This document shows positions 15,213 through 22,942 of a stretch of 40,610 nt of DNA, piece after piece; positions within the stretch are counted from its first letter, which is position 1; each line of letters begins with the position of its first letter. The stretch spans positions 1-40,610 of the forward strand of contig BQJS01000014.1 of assembly GCA_021604825.1 (NCBI GenBank). Reading direction: 5' to 3'. Source of the stretch: Phycisphaerae bacterium. GTDB lineage: Bacteria > Planctomycetota > Phycisphaerae > UBA1845. The position numbers and the translations under genes were made by a program. The notes under the pieces are model-generated. The model was not told where the DNA came from, did not search any database, and saw only the letters and a program-made list of their open reading frames with translations.

Positions 15213-16031
15213 TTGCAAACGCAATATGAAATCGCAGTCATCGGGAGCGGCAACGCGGCAGAAGGCGTTGTGCATGGTCTCCTTCGCAAGATGATTCTGC
15301 TCGACGATCGTATCATCGCCACCGACCCAAACGCCGATCGACGGGCGGCCTTCGCCGATCGATTCAACATCACCACCACCGACGACAATCGACAGGCTGT
15401 CAGCGACAGCTACCTCGTGTTGCTGGCCGTCAAACCGCAAGTGTTCAAGGACGTCTGCGCGGGTTTCGCCGATGCGGTGCGCGACGATCATGTCATCGTG
15501 TCCATTATGGCTGGCGTGCCCACACAATTGATCGAAGCCCAGTTTCCAAACGTCAAAGCCCGCGTCGTTCGGGTCATGCCCAACCTCGCGATGCACGTCC
15601 ATGAAGGGATGGCTGGCATCTTCGCGGGGCAACACGCCACCGAAGCAGATGTCCTTCGCACCCAGCGCGTCTTTGAAGCTGGCGGTCGGGCAGTGGTCCT
15701 GACGAACGAATCGATGATGGACGCGGTGACTGCCGTTTCGGGAACAGGGCCGGCATACTTTTATTATTTCTGTGAAGCGATCATCGATGCCGGCCAAAAA
15801 GCCGGCTTGTCATTGCAAGAATCGAAACTGTTGGCGACGCAAACGTGCCTGGGGGCTGCGCGGATGATGATCGAATCGTCCGATGCACCCGACATCTTGC
15901 GAAAAAAAGTCATGTCGCCCGGTGGTACGACCGAAGCCGCGGTCAAGTCGCTCGACGACGACAAAGTCAAGGAAAGTTTGGAGCGCGCGGTCCTCGCCGC
16001 GTGGAACCGATCGAAAGAACTTGGTCATTGA
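15213..16031 (+). CDS. proC: Pyrroline-5-carboxylate reductase
   Basis: Last step of proline synthesis: NAD(P)H reduction of 1-pyrroline-5-carboxylate, in the cytoplasm. The 272-residue product has the Rossmann start IAVIGSGNAAEGVVHGLL, LLAVKPQVFKDV, the VVRVMPNLAMHVHEGM segment, and the family signature MDAVTAVSGTGPAYFYYFCEAI followed by MSPGGTTEAAVKSLDDDKV. The start is a TTG at 15213 with GGAGG 6 nt upstream; this places the glycine-rich loop at the usual distance from the N-terminus, unlike upstream in-frame starts. The next gene, 85 bp downstream, encodes the enzyme that consumes the same intermediate in the catabolic direction. Confidence 0.94.
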   Translation: MQTQYEIAVIGSGNAAEGVVHGLLRKMILLDDRIIATDPNADRRAAFADRFNITTTDDNRQAVSDSYLVLLAVKPQVFKDVCAGFADAVRDDHVIVSIMAGVPTQLIEAQFPNVKARVVRVMPNLAMHVHEGMAGIFAGQHATEADVLRTQRVFEAGGRAVVLTNESMMDAVTAVSGTGPAYFYYFCEAIIDAGQKAGLSLQESKLLATQTCLGAARMMIESSDAPDILRKKVMSPGGTTEAAVKSLDDDKVKESLERAVLAAWNRSKELGH

Positions 16032-16052
16032 TCAAGTCGAATCAAATAAATT

Positions 16053-16069
16053 GTGCCAATATATGGCAC
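16053..16069. promoter_or_regulatory. Small palindrome between proC and the P5C dehydrogenase gene
   Basis: GTGCCA-ATATA-TGGCAC: a 6-bp perfect inverted repeat with a 5-nt A/T spacer, in the 83-bp gap upstream of the dehydrogenase gene. It could be a transcription-factor site or a small hairpin in a joint mRNA. No T-tract follows, so it is not a terminator. The regulatory role is inferred only from position. Confidence 0.3.
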
Positions 16070-16114
16070 TGACAATCATCGGATTTCGGCCGTCGTGCCG
16101 CTGAGGAGATTCTC

Positions 16115-17665
16115 ATGTTACCCCCCTATCGCCCGGAAGCGTACGTTGACTTCACACAAGAAGGTCCCCGCTCGAAAATGCTTGACGCCATCGGGCAAGT
16201 CAGCAGCCAACTCGGGCGCACCTACCCGCTCCGCATTGGCGGCAAGGAAATCACCACCGACCAGAAGATCACATCCATCTGCCCAGCCGCCCGTGACCAA
16301 GTCGTCGGAACCGTCAGCAAAGCCAACGCCGACCAAGCCGGTGAAGCCATCGCAACCGCTTACGAAACCTTCAAAATGTGGTCACACTTCGACCCCGAAG
16401 GGCGGGCTCGCATCTTGGCAAGGGCAGCCGCGATCATGCGCCGGCGGGTTTATGAACTGTCCGCGTGGATGTGCTTTGAAGTCAGCAAGAGTTGGATCGA
16501 AGCCTACGCCGACGTATGCGAAACGATCGACTTTCTCGACTTCTATGCCCGCGAAATGATGCGGTTGGCCGGCGGGCACGAAACCACACCCTTTGACGGT
16601 GAAGAGAACGAAGTGCGATACATTCCGCTCGGTGTGGTGGTGGTGATCCCGCCGTGGAATTTCCCGCTCGCCATCTGCGCGGGGATGACAACGGCGGCGA
16701 TCGTGACGGGCAACACCGTTGTCCTCAAGCCGGCTAGCACCGCGCCGGTTATCGCGGCGAAGTTTGCCGAAATCATGATGGAAGCGGGCCTGCCCGACGG
16801 TGTGCTGAATTTCCTACCGGGCAGCGGCGCTGAGGTCGGCGACGTACTGGTAAATCATCCCAAGACGCGACTGATTGCCTTCACAGGATCAAAGGACGTC
16901 GGGCTCGAAGTGTTCAGGAAAGCGGCGATCGTTCATCCGGGACAGATTTGGCTGAAGCGCACGATTCTCGAAATGGGTGGCAAAGACTGCATCGTCGTCG
17001 ATCAGACCGCCAACCTAGATGACGCAGCCAAGGGAATCGTCGCGGCTGCGTTTGGATTCCAGGGGCAGAAATGTTCCGCGTGTTCGCGGCTCATCGCCCA
17101 TACGTCGATTTACGAAGAGCTGTTGGACAAGGTGGCTGAAGGTGCCAAGGCGCTTTCGATCGGTCACACAGCCAGCGCCGAAAACGTGTTCATGGGCGCG
17201 GTCGTAGACGAATCCGCATACGGAAAAATCAACGATTACATCAACATCGGCAAGAGCGAAGGCCGCACCGTCTTGTCTGACGGCAACGTGCCCGACAACG
17301 GGTTCTTCATTCCGCCCACGATCATCGCCGACGTCGATCGCAACGCCCGCATCGCCCAGGAAGAGATCTTCGGACCCGTACTCGCGGTCATTCGCGGGCG
17401 CAACTTCACCGAAATGCTCGACATCGCCAACGACACCGAATACGGCCTGACCGGGGCGCTGTACTCAAACAATCGAAGCCGGCTCGAACGAGCCCGCCAC
17501 GAGTTCCATGTCGGAAATCTGTACCTGAATCGCAAATGCACCGGGGCGCTCGTGGACGTTCAGCCATTCGGCGGATTCAACATGTCCGGAACCGACTCAA
17601 AAGCCGGCGGACGCGATTATCTGCAACTGTTCATGCAAGCCAAAACCATCTGCGAGCAGTTCTGA
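16115..17665 (+). CDS. rocA: L-glutamate gamma-semialdehyde (1-pyrroline-5-carboxylate) dehydrogenase
   Basis: NAD(P)-dependent aldehyde dehydrogenase that oxidises glutamate semialdehyde/P5C to glutamate, the second step of proline (and arginine/ornithine) breakdown. At 516 residues it has the size of the stand-alone bacterial enzyme, not of bifunctional PutA. Seen: the P5CDH-type N-terminus with FTQEGPRSKML, IPPWNFPLAI (Asn182), VLKPAS, FTGSKDVG, LEMGGKDC (Glu286), GQKCSACSR (nucleophile Cys320), QEEIFGPVLAV and the C-terminal QPFGGFNMSGTDSKAGG, typical of P5CDH. GAGGAG precedes the ATG. It follows proC on the same strand. No proline dehydrogenase gene is visible in the window. The symbol could equally be pruA. 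Confidence 0.9.
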   Translation: MLPPYRPEAYVDFTQEGPRSKMLDAIGQVSSQLGRTYPLRIGGKEITTDQKITSICPAARDQVVGTVSKANADQAGEAIATAYETFKMWSHFDPEGRARILARAAAIMRRRVYELSAWMCFEVSKSWIEAYADVCETIDFLDFYAREMMRLAGGHETTPFDGEENEVRYIPLGVVVVIPPWNFPLAICAGMTTAAIVTGNTVVLKPASTAPVIAAKFAEIMMEAGLPDGVLNFLPGSGAEVGDVLVNHPKTRLIAFTGSKDVGLEVFRKAAIVHPGQIWLKRTILEMGGKDCIVVDQTANLDDAAKGIVAAAFGFQGQKCSACSRLIAHTSIYEELLDKVAEGAKALSIGHTASAENVFMGAVVDESAYGKINDYINIGKSEGRTVLSDGNVPDNGFFIPPTIIADVDRNARIAQEEIFGPVLAVIRGRNFTEMLDIANDTEYGLTGALYSNNRSRLERARHEFHVGNLYLNRKCTGALVDVQPFGGFNMSGTDSKAGGRDYLQLFMQAKTICEQF

Positions 17666-17742
17666 TCGAGATTGTGGCGGCGGATCGATCGGAATATGTG
17701 GGGTGCCACAGGCTTCCCGGAAGATTGGCTGTTGGGTCACGG

Positions 17743-17816
17743 GTAGGGTCCGCTGTGCGGACCAATGCAAGCCACATCCAAATGTTTTCACTGAAGGTCC
17801 GCACAGCGGACCCTAC
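17743..17816. repeat. REP-like inverted pair, GTCCGC family
   Basis: Two hairpins in inverted orientation. The left copy (17743-17763) begins GTAG, then GGTCCGC-TGT-GCGGACC, a perfect 7-bp stem. The right copy (17796-17816) is its exact reverse complement, so the 21-bp outer arms match fully. They are 32 bp apart. The GTAG head followed by a short hairpin is the hallmark of REP sequences recognised by TnpA-REP (RAYT) proteins. It lies 78 bp after the dehydrogenase stop and before the infA promoter region. Confidence 0.8.
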
Positions 17817-17862
17817 TTGCTTGTAAAAATGGCAGGAATCAAAGCGATTTTCACAGGGCCCG

Positions 17863-17890
17863 TTGACGAAAAGGGCGGTGATGGTACGAT
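17863..17890 (+). promoter_or_regulatory. Possible sigma-70 promoter for infA
   Basis: TTGACG (17863-17868), 16-nt spacer, TACGAT (17885-17890): five of six -35 and four of six -10 positions match consensus. It would give infA a leader of about 140 nt with several GGCC-containing inverted segments. Position and hexamers are the only evidence. Confidence 0.4.
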
Positions 17891-18036
17891 CATCGCCCCC
17901 ATGGTGGGTAGATTGGCCAGTTTCTAGAAGTCCGCCGGTGCGGATTGGACGCGGGTGTGCATCGCATCCTTTGGCCAAACGAAAGAAGGCCAACGATCAT
18001 CGGCCCTAGACTAACGCAGGAAAGACGCAGGTATTT

Positions 18037-18276
18037 GTGGCAAAAACGGAAAGCATTCAACTAGAAGCCGTCGTCGTTAAGGCACTGCCCAATGCCATGT
18101 TCCTCGTCGAAGCCGAAATGGAAGGCGACGACAAGACCAAGCACGAAGCCCTCTGCACCATCGCCGGCAAAATGCGAAAGTACTACATCCGAATCCTACC
18201 CGGCGACCGCGTCACCATAGAACTCTCCCCCTACGATCTATCCCGCGGCCGAATCACCTACCGCCATCGAAACTAA
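18037..18276 (+). CDS. infA: Translation initiation factor IF-1
   Basis: S1/OB-fold protein that occupies the 30S A site during initiation. The start is GTG at 18037, with AGG 5 nt upstream. Diagnostic segments: [38 protein letters not shown] and [15 protein letters not shown]. It is 79 residues against the usual ~72. The extra residues lie between strands ([19 protein letters not shown] where a short loop such as ENGHEVLAHISG is usual), giving a charged insertion. It stands alone here, away from ribosomal protein genes. Confidence 0.95.
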   Translation: MAKTESIQLEAVVVKALPNAMFLVEAEMEGDDKTKHEALCTIAGKMRKYYIRILPGDRVTIELSPYDLSRGRITYRHRN

Positions 18277-18688
18277 CAAAGCCACGCACCCCGGAATCAA
18301 GTACGCCAACTCTCGAAGATCAAACTGCGCGCAAACTCTAGTATAGACGGGCCGGTAACAACCAAAACTACAGTTCGAATTTAAGAACTGCCGATCTCAA
18401 GATCGTGTGTCGTCGAATTGAGATGCCCCCAAGCGAGGTAGTCGTTAAATGCATGTACCGCTCGCGAACGTCGCGCAGAGCGATATACACACTTTGGACA
18501 TGGTCCGTTAATAATGCAACTCAGCCTTTCGGCGGATCAACCGTTTGTGATACAATTGGCGGTGCTACCATTGGGCACTGCTCGGGCAACTCGATGGCAA
18601 GTGGTATGATTGACGCCTGGCGCACTTGATACGCCGCCATGTTGACGACGCATCACACCAACCTTCGCCGCACGGAGGGCCACCTGCG
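18277..18688. other. Gene-free region upstream of the giant propeller genes
   Basis: About 410 bp with no credible coding frame. A 6-bp hairpin CGATCT-CA-AGATCG and a TGATACAAT extended -10-like sequence (18548-18556, five of six to TATAAT in TACAAT) are present, but no matching -35 is seen. The ribosome-binding site for the downstream gene (GGAGG) is near its right edge. No tRNA or riboswitch-like structure was recognised. Confidence 0.4.
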
Positions 18689-21600
18689 ATGAACGATTCC
18701 AAAGCAAATCGAATCCACATGATCAATTGTAAATCCAATTCGCTGCCCGGTATCTTAGCAGTGATATGCCTCGTTCAACTCGGATCGGCTGGATCTGCGT
18801 TCGCAGCCGACTGCAACAATAATGGCGTCGAAGACGCGACCGACATTGCGGCTGGCACAAGCTTCGACTGCGATACCAACGGAGTTCCCGATGGGTGCCA
18901 GATTCAACCAGATTTTTCGGGCCAGTTGGTCATCTCAACCGAAACCAATGAACCGCAGTCTGTCTTTGCTGCGGATCTGGACGGCGACGGAGACTTGGAT
19001 GTTCTTTCAGCGTCATTCTTTGACGACAAGATCGCCTGGTATGAGAACACTGATGCGTCCGGTACGTTCGGACCACAGCAAATCATCAGCACTTCAATGT
19101 TCTTCGCATCTTCAGTCTATGCGGCAGATTTCGACGGCGACGGAGACCTTGACGTAATCTCCGCATCATGGTCCGACAGCAAGATTGCGTGGCACGAAAA
19201 TACTGATGGGTCGGGCGTATTCGGGCCCCCGCAGATTATTACGACTGCAGCGGATCAACCGAGATCCGTCATTGCAGCAGATATAGATGGCGATGGGGAC
19301 GCGGATGTGCTATCCGCCTCAAACAATGACGACAGCATCGCGTGGTATGAGAACGTTGACGGGCAAGGCAATTTCGGGGCGCAGCAAGTCATCACAACTG
19401 CGGCCGACTACGCAAGATCTGTGTTTGCAGCAGACATGGATGGCGACGGAGATCTCGACGTACTCTCGGCATCGGAAAATGACGACAAGATTGCCTGGTA
19501 TGAAAACACCGATGGATTAGGCAGTTTCGGACTCCAGCAAGTCATCACGACTGCTGCCGACGGCGCGCGGTCGGTTTTTGCCTTTGACCTGGATGGCGAC
19601 GGGGACACCGATGTGCTATCCGCTTCGTTCAATGACACTAAGATTGCTTGGTATGAAAACACAAATGGCCTGGGCAATTTCGGACCACAGCGGGTCATCG
19701 GACCTCATGCCGACTCTGCGCAATCCGTATTCGCCGGGGATCTAGACGGCGACGGGGACGGAGACGTCCTTTCATCATCGTCGCTTGATGGCAAGCTCGC
19801 CTGGCATGAGAACGTAGATGGATTGGGCAATTTTGGACATATGCAAGTCATCCACACCGGTCTCGCTGGTGCCTCGTCTGTATTCGCTGCGGATCTGAGC
19901 GGAAATGGAAATCTGGACTTTATCGCTGCTAACCGTTTGCGCGACAAGATCACTTGGCACGAGAACATCGGTGTTCCGGAAATCCCCAATGATTGCAACG
20001 ACAACGGTACGCCTGACGCGTGCGAATTAGTTCACGCTACGAGTACCGACTGTAACGACAGCGGCATACCTGATGACTGCGAACTGGTCGAAGGTGATTG
20101 CGACGGAAACGGTGTCCTCGACGAGTGTGAGCCGACAGTAAACGACTGCAATAGTAACGATGTGCACGACGAATGCGAGTTGGTCGGAAACGACTGCAAC
20201 ACCAATGGTATCCCCGATGATTGCGAGATCGCCGAACAAACAAGCAACGACGACAACGGCAACGGAATCCCCGACGAATGTGAATCATCCGACGGCGATT
20301 GCAACAGCAACGGCGTGCCCGACCATGTTGAGCTTCAGACAAGTTTCTCGAGCCAACAAATTGTTTCCGAATCAGCCGACGGCGCGTGGTCGGTTTTCAC
20401 CGCAGATCTTGACGACGACGGCGATCTTGACTTGATCTTGGGGTTGAGATATGGCGACAGTGTTATCTGGTACGAAAACACTGACGGGCTTGGAGGATTC
20501 GGGCCCGCGCAGGTCATCACCACCGCCGTCGACGAGGCCGTTTCCGTTTTCGCCGCAGACTTGGACGGCGACGGCGACATCGATGTGCTTTCGGCGTCGC
20601 AAACAGACGACAAAATAGCATGGTATGAGAACATCAACGGGCTGGGGGGCTTTGGTCCCCAGCAAGTCATCACGACCGCGGCCGAGGACGCAACTTCTGT
20701 GTCTGCGGCTGATTTGGATGGTGACGGCGACCTCGACGTGCTCTCTTCATCGGCTTCTGACGACAAGATTGCATGGTATGAGAACACTGACGGTCTGGGG
20801 GGCTTCGGACCCCAGCAGGTCATCACCACAACCGCCGACCGCGCATTAGCCGCCTACTCCGCGGATTTGGACGGCGACGGGGATCTTGACGTGCTTTCGG
20901 CGTCAGTGGGTGATAACACGATTGCGTGGTACGAGAACACAGATGGGCTAGGCAGCTTCGGATTCCGGCAGGTTATCACCACGGTAGTTACCCAAAACGT
21001 GCAAAACGTTGACATTTACGCTACTGACCTAGACGGCGATGGTGACTTCGATGTGCTCTCGGCGTCAGCCGATGAGGACAAAATCGCTTGGTACGAAAAC
21101 ACTGACGGAGTGGGCGGTTTTGGGCCACAGAAAATCATCACCACTGAAGCCAATAACGCGGGTTCCGTAATTGCCGCCGACATGGATGGTGATGGTGACG
21201 CTGATGTACTTTCGACATCAAACATTCCATCCAAGGTAGCTTGGTACGAGAACCTGATCGATGCCGCCCTTGGTGGACCGGATGGCTTTGGGCCTCAGCA
21301 GACCATCACCTTGGACGCCTACGGCGTGGTTTCCATAATTACTGCGGATCTAGACGGTGATGGCGATCTTGACGTGGTTTCGGCGTCAGTGGGTGATGAC
21401 AAAATCGCATGGTACGAGAACGAATCACAATACGACTGCAACCAAAACCGCATTCACGATGAATGCGACGTTGCCGGTACATTTAGCACCGACTGCAACG
21501 CCAACGGTATACCCGATGAGTGCGAAATGCAGGCAATCAATGCCTCTCCCAGTGCCATTGAATGCCCTGGCACAGAGGTGACGCTTGATGCTGGGGCTGG

Positions 21601-22888
21601 CTATAGCAGCTACTTGTGGGAGCCCGGCGGAGAAACCAGTCAGACCATCCAGGTTATGACGCCTGGGACTTACCGCGCTACCGTCACAGGTGGCGCGGGT
21701 ATGTGCGTTGAATCCCATTCAATCGGCGTGGCATTTGGCGGATCAGAGCAGGGCGGTCCCGCAGTGTTGGCTTCAAGCAAACTGACAAATAGCGTCGTGG
21801 CGATCCACGCCGAAACAGGCAAGAAAATTTTCGATTTCGCACCTCAGAGCGCGAATGGGCTCAACGATCCGAACGGCATCACCGTCGATTCTGTCGGTCA
21901 CGTTTACGTCGCCAGCGTTAACACATCAAGCGTGATGAAATTCGCCGCATTCTCGGGCGAGTTGATCCGCGAGTACACTGGAACACTCACTGATCCGGTT
22001 GGCGTGCTGGTCGCCGAGTCGGACACCCTACTCGTCTCGAATTGGTCGGATGACAGCGTTCATACATTTGATATCGTCACAGGACAGTCACTTGGGCAGT
22101 TGGTCGCAAGTGGTGCTGGTGGGCTCGACGGACCGGCTGACATGCTGCTTACGCTTGATGGAACACTGTTGGTATCCAGCCAGAAAGGTGATCAGGTCCT
22201 TGCCTACGACGCCGAGACTGGAGCATTTGGACACGTTGCGGCGCAGGGTGGCGGGCTTATGGACCCTGCAGGATTATTACTCGACCCTCAAGGCAACCTA
22301 CTCGTTGCGAGTTTCAACAGCGATCAAGTGCTGCGGTTTGATCCCGATACCGGCACATTGATTGACGTTTTCGTCGGTGACAATCCGAGCACGACTGGAA
22401 CCGACGAGAGCGGCGGATTGGATGGGCCCGAAGGACTTGAGTGGAACGCGAACGGACACTTGCTGGTCAACAACCGCTACGGCGGCGGTGTACTGGAGTA
22501 TGACGGAACAACCGGTGCCTTCATACGTGCGTTTGGTGCGGATGCGCTTGATCAACCAACATACTTGGCGATGACGTCGCTCGATCGGGATTGCAACGAA
22601 GATCGCATTCCGGATTACTGCCCAGACGATACAGGGGTGGCTGGCAAGGATTGCAACTTCAACGGCGTTGCCGACAAGTGCGACACGACATCGGCTGGCG
22701 ACTTTGACGCAAATGGTGTTTTGGACATCGTCGACTTCGGCTACCTAGCAGATTGCCAAGCTGGCCCGGGCATTTTGCCATCGCCAGCCGGTGGCTCCTG
22801 TACGGAAATGTGCTTGCAGGTGTTCGACGCAGATGCGGACGGCGATGTCGATCTACACGATTTCGCAGAATTTGTGCAATCGCATTAG
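18689..22888 (+). CDS. Giant secreted FG-GAP/VCBS beta-propeller protein with DCNxNG linkers, Ig-like, NHL-like and dockerin-like parts
   Basis: Exported protein of about 1,399 residues. The ATG at 18689 has GGAGG 11 nt upstream and yields a signal peptide ending SAFAAD. Order: two DCNxNG units; propeller 1 (about 70-430), seven ~51-residue repeats of the type VFAADLDGDGDLDVLSAS...KIAWYENTDG; seven DCNxNGxPDxCE linkers (430-545); propeller 2 (about 550-913), again seven repeats; two linkers; an Ig/PKD-like piece (about 945-1010, TYRATVTGG); an NHL-like propeller of about 270 residues with LLVAS/LLVSS strands; two more linkers; and a dockerin-like end (GDFDANGVLDIVDFGYLADC and DADADGDVDLHDFAEF). 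Each DLDGDGDxD loop should bind calcium. Probable adhesive or surface function; no catalytic motif seen. Confidence 0.85.
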   Translation: MNDSKANRIHMINCKSNSLPGILAVICLVQLGSAGSAFAADCNNNGVEDATDIAAGTSFDCDTNGVPDGCQIQPDFSGQLVISTETNEPQSVFAADLDGDGDLDVLSASFFDDKIAWYENTDASGTFGPQQIISTSMFFASSVYAADFDGDGDLDVISASWSDSKIAWHENTDGSGVFGPPQIITTAADQPRSVIAADIDGDGDADVLSASNNDDSIAWYENVDGQGNFGAQQVITTAADYARSVFAADMDGDGDLDVLSASENDDKIAWYENTDGLGSFGLQQVITTAADGARSVFAFDLDGDGDTDVLSASFNDTKIAWYENTNGLGNFGPQRVIGPHADSAQSVFAGDLDGDGDGDVLSSSSLDGKLAWHENVDGLGNFGHMQVIHTGLAGASSVFAADLSGNGNLDFIAANRLRDKITWHENIGVPEIPNDCNDNGTPDACELVHATSTDCNDSGIPDDCELVEGDCDGNGVLDECEPTVNDCNSNDVHDECELVGNDCNTNGIPDDCEIAEQTSNDDNGNGIPDECESSDGDCNSNGVPDHVELQTSFSSQQIVSESADGAWSVFTADLDDDGDLDLILGLRYGDSVIWYENTDGLGGFGPAQVITTAVDEAVSVFAADLDGDGDIDVLSASQTDDKIAWYENINGLGGFGPQQVITTAAEDATSVSAADLDGDGDLDVLSSSASDDKIAWYENTDGLGGFGPQQVITTTADRALAAYSADLDGDGDLDVLSASVGDNTIAWYENTDGLGSFGFRQVITTVVTQNVQNVDIYATDLDGDGDFDVLSASADEDKIAWYENTDGVGGFGPQKIITTEANNAGSVIAADMDGDGDADVLSTSNIPSKVAWYENLIDAALGGPDGFGPQQTITLDAYGVVSIITADLDGDGDLDVVSASVGDDKIAWYENESQYDCNQNRIHDECDVAGTFSTDCNANGIPDECEMQAINASPSAIECPGTEVTLDAGAGYSSYLWEPGGETSQTIQVMTPGTYRATVTGGAGMCVESHSIGVAFGGSEQGGPAVLASSKLTNSVVAIHAETGKKIFDFAPQSANGLNDPNGITVDSVGHVYVASVNTSSVMKFAAFSGELIREYTGTLTDPVGVLVAESDTLLVSNWSDDSVHTFDIVTGQSLGQLVASGAGGLDGPADMLLTLDGTLLVSSQKGDQVLAYDAETGAFGHVAAQGGGLMDPAGLLLDPQGNLLVASFNSDQVLRFDPDTGTLIDVFVGDNPSTTGTDESGGLDGPEGLEWNANGHLLVNNRYGGGVLEYDGTTGAFIRAFGADALDQPTYLAMTSLDRDCNEDRIPDYCPDDTGVAGKDCNFNGVADKCDTTSAGDFDANGVLDIVDFGYLADCQAGPGILPSPAGGSCTEMCLQVFDADADGDVDLHDFAEFVQSH
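18900..19980 (+). repeat. Seven tandem ~153-bp coding repeats (propeller 1)
   Basis: Seven degenerate in-frame repeats of about 51 codons encode the first FG-GAP/VCBS block of the protein at 18689. Each holds a GAYYTNGAYGGNGAYGGNGAY-like calcium loop and an IAWYEN strand. The seventh is cut short before the DCN linkers, as in velcro closure of a propeller. Confidence 0.75.
20340..21430 (+). repeat. Seven tandem ~153-bp coding repeats (propeller 2)
   Basis: The second block in the same gene. Copies near 20600 and 20755 are very similar at nucleotide level (GGTATGAGAACA, CTGGGGGGCTT), suggesting recent duplication or conversion within the block. Two repeats carry small insertions (near 20990 and 21255). 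Confidence 0.75.
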
Positions 22889-22942
22889 AGCGAGGCAGTT
22901 TGAAGCGTGAATCTATCGCAACTATCTGAAAAGGATTGCGAA

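Noticed and set aside
16053..16559. Plus-strand frame with a Ser/Thr/Pro-rich product overlapping the P5C dehydrogenase start
   Set aside because: It overlaps a well-recognised enzyme in another frame and encodes a low-complexity basic product.
17695..17735. GGGTGCCACAGGCTT segment resembling half of a further palindromic repeat
   Set aside because: No matching inverted arm could be found nearby, so it cannot be called a repeat from this window.
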